Source: Ctenosaura bakeri
Lineage: Eukaryota > Chordata > Lepidosauria > Squamata > Iguanidae
Assembly: GCA_948474755.1 (NCBI GenBank)
Contig: CAOLHI010000423.1
Coordinates: 124,001 to 188,000 of the forward strand
DNA: 64,000 nucleotides
Direction of reading: 5' to 3'
Part shown: positions 50,170 to 61,100 of the stretch, piece after piece
Layout of the letters: every line of letters starts with the position of its first letter
Position numbering within the stretch: position 1 is the stretch's first letter
Made by a program: the position numbers and the translations under genes
Notes under the pieces: model-generated
The model's input: only the letters and a program-made list of their open reading frames with translations
Told to the model about the DNA's origin: nothing
Database searches by the model: none

Positions 50170-50400
50170 TGGGGCCCATTCACACTACACAGTTGCAGGG
50201 CTAGGGTGCCACTTGAAGTGCCACAGTGAAATCCTATGGGACATGCCGTTTGGAGAGCAGCATTTAGCATTCTCAGCTAGAGGACCCTGGTGTCTCCCCA
50301 AATCATAAACCCCAGGATTCCACCAGATGCAGCCACAACAGTTAAAGTGGAATAATAACACTATAATGGTGTAGTGTGACCGGGACCCTGGAATTATACT
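50170..50400. mobile_element. Older relative of the palindromic MITE
   Basis: It starts cccattcacactacacag and ends ataatggtgtagtgtgac. It has the same motifs (aaaccccaggattcca, gtggaataataacac) but much divergence between the arms. Confidence 0.6.
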
Positions 50401-50422
50401 ATGTGGTGTGAAAGGGCTCTGA

Positions 50423-50592
50423 GGCCATTTCCGCACTAGACTGTTATAGTGCTGTTATTCCACTTTCCACATCCTATGGAATCCTGGGGTTTGCCTTTGA
50501 GGCCCCTCCCGAAACTGCAAACCCCAGGATTCCATAGGATGTTGAAAGTGGAATCAGAGCGCTATAACAGTCCCGTGCGGAAATGGCCTCAG
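50423..50592. mobile_element. Palindromic MITE, same family
   Basis: It runs gaggccatttccgcactagactg to cagtcccgtgcggaaatggcctc. The arms contain catcctatggaatcctggggtt and its complement. Confidence 0.8.
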
Positions 50593-52725
50593 TCTCCAGA
50601 AGCCTTTAATTTTTTAAAAAATGAATGTCTAAATACCTATTTGAATATTTACATCTAAATGTAAACATTTAAATCTTAAGTCTTGGGGGTCCCTGGCAAC
50701 AAATTATATTTACGGGAGGTCTGCAGTAAGTAAAAGGTGAAGAACCACTGCTCTGCACTTTTGGAGAGAAACAGTGGTTTCTTGCTGACTGCTCCAAATG
50801 TCCATTTGTGTGAAGACCCAACAGTTCCTATTGATACACTTGTGCCTGGAACCCTGTTAGTTTATCCAAGCCAATGTAATCCCACTGATTCAACTGCTGA
50901 ACAGTTAGTCAACATATAAGTAAACCCAGCTGCCTCAGTGGGTCATCTTCAGTTAAGAGTCGTGATAGGATTTAGGCCAGAGTATGTAGCCTCTGTCCAC
51001 ACCACTGCTGGTCTTCCGGACTTACAAATTGGAAATGCAAAGGAGCATTTGCAGCCACCCCCACACCGTGTATACAGGACAGAGCTCTTGACCAGTAGGC
51101 TATGAGCAACCCCATCCCATCATCTTGCAGTGTCGTAATCTTGCAAGAATAGCACTCCAGCCTGCAAAATTCCACATGGCTTGATCTTGATCATGCCACT
51201 AAAGGAGAAGCTAGAGATAAGTTCCTGCCCACACAGTTAACAAGGTGCCAAGTATACTTTTTTCCCCCACTTCTTGGCTGGAAAAATGTCAGTTGATAAT
51301 ATATTGTAGCCATGAGCCCTCACATGGTCACAGCTGGTATTGCCAGAGCAAGCAAATCTTCAATACTAGCAATTGGAAGACGTATCTGTGGTTGTCTGTT
51401 TCAGCAGAGGAAAGATACAAAGGAATCTTGTAGCAAAGCAGCGGTTCATAATCTGGGGTCCGCAGACCCACCCCGGGGTCTGTGATGTCTTCAGAGGGTG
51501 TCCATGTCTTCAGAGGGGGACTTGAAGAAATGTTGTGAGAGCATTTAAAGTAGAAGGAAATAATGAGTGAGTGGGAGGAAGGGAGATAGAGAGATAGACA
51601 GGGGGCAGGCAGACATTCACATATTGATCTCAAAGAGCAGGAATCTAGCCAGTGACAGACATCATTTGTACACATTTTCATTACAATATTTCAACCATTC
51701 AAAACTTATGAACTTCTTTGATAACAAAATTGTACTCTGCACTTGCTACTTCTACGTGCAGTGAGAACATGCACGTGAAGGATGCTGAGAGGTGGAGAGA
51801 AAGCCTGTGACATTTCTTGCACATACCATGTATACAGCCAGAAGCTGCCTTGGTGGTCTCCAGCAACAGATACATTGCTGCAGGTAGCAATTAGCAATGG
51901 ACACATATTAGCACTTAGCAGGTCCTGTCCTATTGATTCTACTGCATCTATCCTATAACATATGCTGGTGCTTACATATGACAGGATCAATGCAACCTGA
52001 CACTATCTTTCTAAGCTTGACTATCAGGGGAGTACTGTGGTTATCCAGACGCTGACTAAATACTACTCTTAGTTTTCTTCACCAATAGCTATGCTGGTTG
52101 AAGGCTGCTGAGATTTGCACTCCAGCAAGATCAGGACAGCTGCACAACTCATGCTCCAGATCTCAAGAAAGGACCTCCTGCAAAATGTTTAACTCCAGAG
52201 AGAAAAATTCCAACAGTGCCCCTGACTGTGAAGATGAGATTCTTCTCCATTCATCCAACCCATGGCTGTTTATTCCAGTTTGAGCTGAGCATCAAAACAG
52301 CAGGCACCTGAGCCTTCAGGGAACAGTATACTCTCCACATGTTTCCACAAATATCAAATATTTGCCTGTTGTTATGGGATTAACCACCTTAGTCACATGA
52401 CAGTGTTGCTGGTCCAGTCATTTGGTTGAAATTCTTTTCTCTGCTTCATGCCTGCCAATTTTACTGTGTTATGCAATATGCACGCTTAATAACCCTCTGT
52501 CACATATCATTTCTTCACAGTGGACTTCGGCATTCAAATTCCTCAAGCCAGATTATATTACCCACTGCAATCGTGAGCTAGTGGCCCAAGCTATGGAATT
52601 AAAAGCAAAATTGTTCTACTTGCTTGCCTGTATTCCGTGTCCTTAATTTTTCCATGTACAAACTCTTCCCTCCGACCAATGAGGACTGTGTGCTCCATTG
52701 GATCCAGCCACAAGGAAGTGCTATC
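50593..52725. other. Intergenic NLRC5-CPNE2 sequence
   Basis: I see nothing beyond scattered worn repeat pieces (about 51.45 kb: gcggttcataatctggggtcc, a hAT-type end). Confidence 0.45.
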
Positions 52726-52726
52726 A

Positions 52727-52885
52727 AGGACATTTCCACACAACACTTTTATAACACAATGATTCCACTTTCAACCTCCTATGGAATCCTGGGGTTTGCA
52801 GTTCAGGGAGGGGCCTCAAACCCCAAGATTCCATAGGAAGTTGAAAGTGCAATAATAGCACTATAATGGGCTAGTACGGAAATGG
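52727..52885. mobile_element. Palindromic MITE, same family, short central region
   Basis: It has acatttccacacaacactttt on the left and its diverged complement ataatgggctagtacggaaatggcc on the right, with aggggcctcaaacccc at the centre. Confidence 0.75.
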
Positions 52886-52889
52886 CCTA

Positions 52890-52998
52890 TGGCTTGCCAA
52901 GGTCCCCCAGTGGGTTTCCCTGGCTGTGCAGGGATTCGAACTCTCATCTCCAGTTGCAGTCCTGTGCTCAAATCACTGCAACCACACTGGCTCTCTTT
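52890..52998 (-). mobile_element. tRNA-derived SINE 5' half
   Basis: The plus-strand sequence caaggtcccccagtgggtttcc, gggattcgaactc and cacactggctctc is the inverted head and B box. It directly follows the MITE at 52.73 kb. Confidence 0.7.
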
Positions 52999-53439
52999 GT
53001 TCACAGAGACTGACCTGTAACAGTTTATTAAAAAGTTTACCTACCATGAATTTCACCTCTATAAGATGCTGAAACCTGGAAGAAGGAGAAAAAAGTGCAG
53101 CTCTACAAATATCCTTTTTCCCCTCCCAGTTGTGTGAGCACAAGCACAATCTAGTTCTGTGAACAGCTCCATGCAATCACATTCTTCTCCTATTGCATCA
53201 GACAGAACTGAAAGAACACTTCCATTTCCATAACACAGTGTTCCCCAAGCTAGGACATCTCCAAATGTGTGGAACTACAGCAGTCCTAATTCCCTATCAG
53301 CAGCAGCTTATGGGTGTCATAGTGCAACACATCTGGAAGGTGTTGGGATGGAAGGTTGCAGGAAGGGCAAAACACTTTCTAGTGGACATGTCTAAGTCAG
53401 TAAGTAGCCAGGAGATACTGAGATGGTACGGGATGAGAT

Positions 53440-53605
53440 GGTGAACTTGGTTGTTGTGTGCCTTCCAGTTGTTCCCAACTTATGGTGACCCTAAGGTGAA
53501 CCTATCATGGGGTTTTCTGGGGCAGAGAGTGTGTGACATGCCCAATGTCACCCACCTTGGTCTCCAAGGTCAAATCACTATGCCACACTAGCTTTCAATG
53601 GTGAA
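53440..53605 (-). mobile_element. tRNA-derived SINE, truncated head
   Basis: The plus-strand sequence gttgttgtgtgccttccagttg, atggtgaccctaaggtg and gccacactagctttc is the reverse complement of tail, body and part of the head. Confidence 0.75.
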
Positions 53606-54059
53606 CCATATCCTTGCAACTTTTTTTTTTACTACAACTCACTTTTTTTACAGCAAACAAGAAAAGTGGGTGGAGGACGTGCAGTTTGACACTTGCAGTT
53701 CTCCCCCCTGCTCCAGTGGAACAAATTTCCTCCCTTCTCATAAAACACACATCTCAAATTTTGTGCCATTTATTAAAAGAATTTCTCCTCTGCTTTTTAA
53801 GGTCACATTGACCACAGAATGCAGTTTACAAAAGGAATTTAAAAATAAAACACACAGATAATAAATAAAACATCTTCAATATATACATAGTTAACAATGC
53901 AATGAAATGTGTAAAAAATACACACTTTCAAAACATCAATTAGGTGAGCAGCAGCTGAACAATTTTCTCTAAAATTCAGTGCTTTAAACATACAGAGGAA
54001 TAAAATTGGCTTCAGTGTCTCCATTAGAACTGAAAAGGCAGACTCCCTGATACCAATCT

Positions 54060-54332
54060 AAGGAATCTTTCCAGCTGTTCACACTATGCAACTATATAAC
54101 CATTTGATTGTACTTTTCACAATCAAATTTCCATCCCATGGAATCTTGGGATTTGCAGTTCAGGGATATATTTTGAATTCTCTGCTGTAGTTAGAGAGGG
54201 CACTTGTGCTCTCCAACAGAGAGTTCCAAGTTCTTCACCAAACCAGAAATCCCAGGACTTCACGGAATGGAACCATGACAGTTAAAATGGGATTAAACTG
54301 CTACAATTGTGCAATGTGTGGATAGACCTCTA
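54060..54332. mobile_element. Old MITE relative near the NLRC5 3' end
   Basis: The left end is agctgttcacactatgcaactatataac and the right end aaactgctacaattgtgcaatgtgtgga. The inner part has ggaatcttgggatttgcag and its complement. It lies downstream of the NLRC5 stop. Confidence 0.6.
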
Positions 54333-55042
54333 GCTTCAATATAAATCCACAAACCAAGATTATAGAAACAAGGTGTTGGAAGATCAACCATCCACAGTGA
54401 GCAATAATACCAGATATGATAAAAGCAGGTAAAGTGGAATGAATGAGCATATAAAAAGAAAACCTAATAGTCAGAAACAAAATTATCTGTAATCTGCCAA
54501 AGTTCAGCATGGTAATCACAGTCTACTAAAGAATGGAATGGTAGACACTGAAATCAGGTTGTTTCCTTCCAGTATTTTTTTAAACAAGACCCATCAAGCT
54601 TTTTTAATCCTTAAGACCATGAAGAAAGGTTTCAAAAAGACTGTGTGAATATTTTTCAGTAGTCAAGCACATTCAGGAGCAGGATGAAGACTTTCAGTGG
54701 TTGGATAGGTGGTCTTTGCTTTCCCCCATGGCTAGGCAAAGTACAATAGAATGAATAAATAGGTGCAAATCCACAAGTTCTTGCCTTTGGGAATGGAATT
54801 AACAAAGATCTACAATACCTCCAATGGTCCACCAGTGAGCCAGATTAAACTGATTGGACAAAGGTCTGCTGAATTCTTCCTCCATCCTTTCACATCAATG
54901 TGTCAAGCATTTGTTTCTCCAATAAAGTGATGACCTTTCATTCAACTCCCGGTATGGTTTCTCCATGCCGGATGAATTTTTTTCTCTTTTCTGTGTGGTG
55001 GCTGCTTTTTGTCCTTTAATAGCAGCCTCATCTCCCACCTTC
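54333..55042 (-). other. NLRC5: NLRC5 3' UTR region (downstream limit unknown)
   Basis: This is sequence directly after the TAA. It has no MITE or SINE. A cleavage signal cannot be fixed. Confidence 0.45.
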
Positions 55043-55124
55043 TTAAACAAAAGAGAAAACCATCCTTGGCTCTTGTTCTCTCAGTTTCTGCTCAGCGTCC
55101 TTCGGGATCCGATTGTGCCACAAC
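55043..55124 (-). CDS. NLRC5: NLRC5 terminal exon with stop codon
   Basis: After a TTTCTAG acceptor the frame reads LWHNRIPKDAEQKL, then REQEPRMVFSFV, and TAA at 55045-55043. The mammalian protein, from memory, continues about ten residues further after the EPR motif, so the reptile tail is shorter and differs. The 3' UTR follows at lower coordinates. An ATTAAA on this strand at 55020-55015 is too close to the stop to be convincing, and an AATAAA at 53774-53769 is a possible later signal. Confidence 0.9.
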
Positions 55125-58100
55125 CTAGAAACAGAAAGGGGGATTCATTTGGGCCCTTCTGCAGTCAGCAGCCCTTTTCCAGTGAGAGCTGTCATGGCCA
55201 AGAAAGAGAAGGCCACACTAAACTATCTTATCCCAAGTGTTTTGGTGCACGTGTGGTTATGCTTCATTTTGATAGTCCCTTGAGCTTGAGCTGGCCTGCA
55301 AACTGGGCAGATCAGGGCCCTGGAGCCATCACACCAGCTTCTCAACGTGTATCTTTGAGCTAAAGTGGGGAATGATCCAGGTTTGAAGGGGCTGAAGAGC
55401 TAAGAGGAGAAGGATCCAGGTTTTGGGCACTGAATCCACTCTTGTCCAGAGTACCCCATGGCTCATAGGAGTTAAATCTGGGAGCACCATTTCCTCCTGC
55501 TAACAGGTGGCAGATGTCTTCTCATAGAGGACTCACCGTACAGACTGGATTCCTCGACAGTGAATGAGCCCTTCTGCCAGCTTCTCAGCTCCACAAGCTG
55601 TGATACAATTATTGTCCAGACTTTCATGGTAACGGGGTGAGGGAAGAGAAAGCAGAAGAATTTAATGGCAAGGAGAAAACTGACAGTTTTATCAGAATGG
55701 GGCTAAGTACCATGACAAAAGGACTGCTAGCAATTCTCTCTCCTTCTTAACAATAGCAGTGTGATGTATCCACACGACACAACTGTATTGCTTTGATACC
55801 ATTCTTAACTTTCATAGTTCCATTCTACAGAGTTCTGGGATCTGTAGTTTGGTGCCTTAATTACTCTAATGCCCCCCTTAAATGCAGCACTATTGCTCTC
55901 AAGTAAAGGATTCCTAACCAAACTATAAATCCCACGATTGCACAGGACAGGGTTGTACTAGTTAAAGTGGTATCAAACTGCTATAACTGAGTCGAATGGC
56001 TACACCTAACAACAACAAGGACAACAAAACATCCATTTATATCCAGTGTTTTCCACCAATACTGAGACTGAAGGTATCTTGCAAAATACAGAAACCAATA
56101 AAGATTAAAATACACTCCAAAACATCAGTAAAAAACCACATAAAGGTATTTTAAAATTGAACCATCTATAGAATTAAATTGCTTGAAAATCCAATTACAG
56201 GACAGAAAATAAAATTACCAAGACAAACACACCATTAAAGGCCCATTGCAGTCAGTTCCTAAAAGTGTGTGGATTAGAAAGGTTTTCACTACTGGCAGAA
56301 AGAAGGCAAGGAGGAAGGGAGTTCCAAATTCTGGGAGAACGCCAACCAGAAGGCTTTCTTCTTTGTTCCCAACACATGCGCATGGGAAGATAATGGGACT
56401 ATGAGATGGGTCTCCTATGAAGATCTTAGAGCTTAGGCAGCCTCGTATAGGGATACATGGTCCTTTAAAAAACTTTTTAAAAGTAGCAAGTTGTTGAGGG
56501 CCAAACGCTAAAGGCCCTAAATCTCCTTTAGGCTAGCAAATGCTCAGCTACTCACTCCAGCACTCGTAGCTTCGTCATCTTTGGGAGAACCTTGGCCAGC
56601 TCTGCAGCACTGTTGTCCCCCAGCTGGTTCCAGGACAAGCTAAAGAGAACAAAGAACAGTTGACCATCAGCTGACCAAGACGGCTGCTTCTGTGGCAACA
56701 GGAGCAGTGCCTCCGCTATAGGTTTCATTCTGAATTTAAAAGGAGCTATCCAAAAGTGTTGAACCCTATCTGCAAAATAGGCTCAAATTCTTTAAAGTAT
56801 GGACTAAAGCTCAGGGCGAATTCAACATCCCATTGATATAGGAGCCGCCAGCTACCAAGACTCAGGCACCCCCCACAAAAAATAAACAGTTGATTTATTA
56901 ATTGAATTGAATTTAATGCAACTTCCTCCCAACAGACAAACCACCAACTTTTATATGAGATCAGGAGATCATACAGGAAATCATCTGGAGATCAAGAAAT
57001 CTTTTCCAATCGGGACCTTCCAGATGTGCTTGACTCCAACTCCCATCATCCCCCGCCAGCATGACCAGTGCTCAGCAGGCAAAGTGGGAAGTCTCCTACC
57101 CTCCCCTTTGTACTCACATTATCTCTTCAGCCAGAGGCCAACAGCTGACACCAAGGGCAAGACTCTTGAAAGCACCGTCCCCAATGCCACAGACCTTAAG
57201 CCTGAAAAGAAGGCATTGAGAAACCTAAGCCACATTCATATTAGTTTTACCATCACAGATCTCACAGTAAATCTCAGGGAAAGGCCATTTTGTGATGAGA
57301 GAAACTTCTCTCAGGGTTCAGCCTCACTATCAATTGCTCCGGCCAACTGCAACTTAAATGCACACAGAGCCCCAGCTTTGGATCAATAAACAGAGAAGCC
57401 AAAATCCAGAACTGAACTGGAACCAGGTTCAAATGATCAGTGAGCCATAAATGTAGCTGGGGAAGACCTTGGGCTGGTCACTCTGTCTCTCAGTCTGGCC
57501 CACCTCAGAGGGTTGTTGTGAGGATAAAACGGGGGGAAAGAGAGCCATGGATCCCAGCCACCTTGAATTTATCCAAGGACAGGAGCAACACAAATATCAA
57601 CAAACACACAGAATCTGGGGGCCTTGGAGACTGGCAGACACAGATCCAAGCAACCCAGATCATAGTCCTAGAAAGGTCAAAATACTTGGTTGGATTTGAT
57701 CTAGACCAAACCAGCAGAAGACTCACTCAATCTTCCTGAGTTGTGAGTGTTGTGGCAACTGCTCTGTAAGTAACATCACACCTTTGGATCCAATGTCGTT
57801 TTCTGACAAACTGCAAAGAGAAAGAGGGGATGATGAAGGACTGAGATTTAAAAAACAATAAACCAATAAAAAAATACAGCTCGTTTGGGGAATTCAATGG
57901 CCACCTGGGGCAAAGAACAGCAGCTAGCAGGGGCAGTTGGTGGCTTCCATGTCAGCAAAGTGGGGAATCCATGCCGGGCTTTAGTCCAAGCTTTGGAACA
58001 GCCTTCCTAGATTCAAAACCTTGTGCCCTAAATAGGACCAGCACTTTGGAAAACATTGGTCCCCTATTGCGAGTAAGGCATTTTCCCTCTATCTGATAAT

Positions 58101-61100
58101 TATAAGCAACAGACATAGCTGGTTGTTCTGATGTTGTGGAGCAGTGACTCTGCTTTTGGCTTTAACAGCAGCCTCCCTGACTGTTCCTTTAGATGTTAGA
58201 AGCTCCTGCAAGAGTTATGGTTGTCCAGCACCTGAAATTCTGTTAAGAATGCTTTTCAGCAGCTGGACAGCTCCCATAATACCTGGAAGAGCTGCTAACA
58301 TGTAGTGTAGGCTACTGTTAAAATCAAAAGTGCAGCTGCTGTCCCCCAACCCTGCAGGTCCCATTAGCTTTCCCTCATAAGCACAGCACTTAATTTTTCT
58401 TTTCTTCTCTCCCCATCCCCTTTCCCTTATGTGTTGTGTCTTAAATTTAGGTAATGCACCAGCAGCCAGGGATTGTTTTACTCCACATCTCAGAAATCCT
58501 TTTCCATAAAATGTGGGAATCCAATTATTTATATACCTTTAGATACAAATATAATACTTTGGGAAGCATCCCTTGATTCAAGTTGTCTTTGACTTGCTTT
58601 CCTTTACCACAACCCAGACTTACCTGATTTCCTCTATTTGTGGGCACCGAAAAAGGACTTCAGCTAAATGGATGACTCCCTCGGAGTCAATGTCACAAGA
58701 AGACATACTGGGGGAAGAGGAGAAGATAAGAGGACAATCAAGTGGAAGCTTGTAAAGGAGCTGAAAAGACAGGTATGACTGTCAATGGGGTCACCTGTGC
58801 CCCCAGCTGAAACTTTAGCCAGCCCTCTTCCAGCAAGGCACTGCACAGACTGAGAGATCTGAGCCAACATTTTATAGGACCAGCTGGGAGAGCAGAAAAC
58901 CAGCTACCAACTCCTAGCCATTTACCCCATGGACACAGACTAGGTACATAAAAAGGCCCCAAATGCCTTAAAGAAATCTTGGGATTTCTAGCCTAGTGAG
59001 GGATTTAGGATTCTCTTGGGAAATCTAGTGCTGAGGTTCAGGGGAGTGGGCTAGAGCTCTCTAAATCCCTCATCAAACTACAAACTCCAGGATTCCATAA
59101 GCTGGAGTAGTTTCAAATGCATATAAAGTTTCAGATGCATATAAAGTCCACTTCAGGAGTGCTGAGATACAGCATAGCTGGCTATGGGATCATGGGAAAT
59201 ATATTCTATAGGAACTGTATTCTATGCATTTGGGGGGCACCAGATTTAAGGAAGACCAGGGCCTAAATACCCTAAAAGCACCAGATACCATCTGATTTCG
59301 GCAGCTAAGCAGGGTCAGCCCCAGTTAGTACTTTGATGGGAGATTGCCAACAAATTTTAGGCAGTGCAATCTATATTTCAGAGGGAGAAACTGGCAAAAC
59401 CCCTTCTGAGCATTCCTTGCTTACAAAAACCCTATGAAATGCATGTGGTTGCTATAAGTCATTAGGCAGCTTGAAGGCACGTGCACATATGAATATGAAA
59501 AACAGACTTATGGGTGAAGACCACATGCAAAAGCAGAGCTAAGAAAGTTGCCTTCTGGACTGCAGCTCCCAGAATCCCCCAGCAAACACCCAAAACTAAA
59601 ACCTTTCCCAAGTGCTGAACAGTTATACGGGCTGAAAACAGACCGATTTGCCCATCTCTAGCCATGGTACTTACTGAAGGACTTTCAAGCAATGCAAAGA
59701 CAGCAGAACTGGGGCAAGTTTTTCCAAAGTCTCATTTCCTATATTGTTCCCAGATAAACTGAAAGGAAAAAGAACGTCAATTGTCACTGAGGAAGCACGG
59801 AGAACATGAAAGCACCTCTCCAAACTTCAATGAAAAAAGGAGCTGCGGGATACATGCTGCCCAAGAGAAGCCCTGGGGAAGATTTTGCATTTACCTAGAA
59901 TTTTTTTTTCTTGGCCTGCTTTTTTATTTTTTTATTTTTTGGCTGCATGGTCTGACTTCATTGACTTTTCTGGCACAGTGAAGGACTATTAAGAAGCTAT
60001 TCATCAATACAGAAATGCTGCTATACTTAATAGGAAGCAATAACGGCCAACGGGTACAAGAAGGAAACTACTAATTAAAATAGCAGGAGCTCTTTGCTGA
60101 ATGGGATTTAATTTTGGCTAAGAAGTACAGAAAAGGAACCAACATGGAATAGTAGTTTAAGTGTTGAATGAAGACTGAATATCCATGTTTTCCATAGTAC
60201 TGTTTTAGAAAATGGGTGGAGGTGAAAGTGTGAGAGGAACGTAAGCAACCTGGGAAATGTACATAATTCAAAAATAAATACGTGTTGCCAAAAGAGACAG
60301 ATTTTGGGCTGGATCAAAACAAGAAGGAAGATTTTCAGGTGGAGAAACGAGGAAATCTGTAGATTCTGGCTTGACAGGTACATCCCAGGAAGCAATCACC
60401 TACATTTCTTACAGTGTTTCAGCGGACACAGCATTTAAATGAAAATGTCTGTGATAATAAGTAGCAGAGGAAGGTGTAGAGAAGATGGAGATGTCCAAAG
60501 GAAAGAGGCAGAGGCTGAGGGGCCCATGGAGAGGCTTAGCTAGCAGGTGTGAATTGCACAGGAACTAGCTTCCTCCATTTGCGTAAATTCCCTTATAAAA
60601 GTGATTGTGCATTTTTTCCAATGTGGAAAACCCACATTCAAGGTTGTGGAGGTGGAGTTGCATGCATGATGCTACTGAGCACATAGACATTCTCACAGAC
60701 ACATGGAAACACGCTGTTGTACATATTCACACACATGTTCATTTGGTTGCACGTTGTGCAATGTCACCATTCAACACAATGGTTGTACAGTGCAGCCAAG
60801 GCGTACATTTTGCAGAGATTTACACTGTGCAGTCCCCAATGTATTTTTTATTTATTTATTATTTATTTGTATCCCACCTCTCCATATGGATCGAGGTGGC
60901 GAACAACTTACAAATAGCATGTATTTCGAAACATTTCTATACATGCCCCCAACAAGCTGGGTACTCATTTTACCGACCTGCAGAAGGATGGAAGGCTGAG
61001 TCAACCTTGGAGCCGGGTAGGATCAAACTCACAACCTTCTGGCTTGCAGTACTGGCATTTAACCACTGTGCCACCAGGGCTCCTGTAGGACTATGGCCAG

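Noticed and set aside
55015..55020. ATTAAA as NLRC5 polyadenylation signal
   Set aside because: It is only about 23 bases after the stop codon and no clear downstream element was seen, so it cannot be supported from sequence alone.
56907..57389. Open frame of 160 codons on the plus strand in an NLRC5 intron
   Set aside because: No family resemblance, and it includes worn repeat sequence (actcccatcatcccc).
59270..59380. 5S rRNA gene
   Set aside because: Only part of the 5S sequence is present, with substitutions, and it is fused to a SINE tail.
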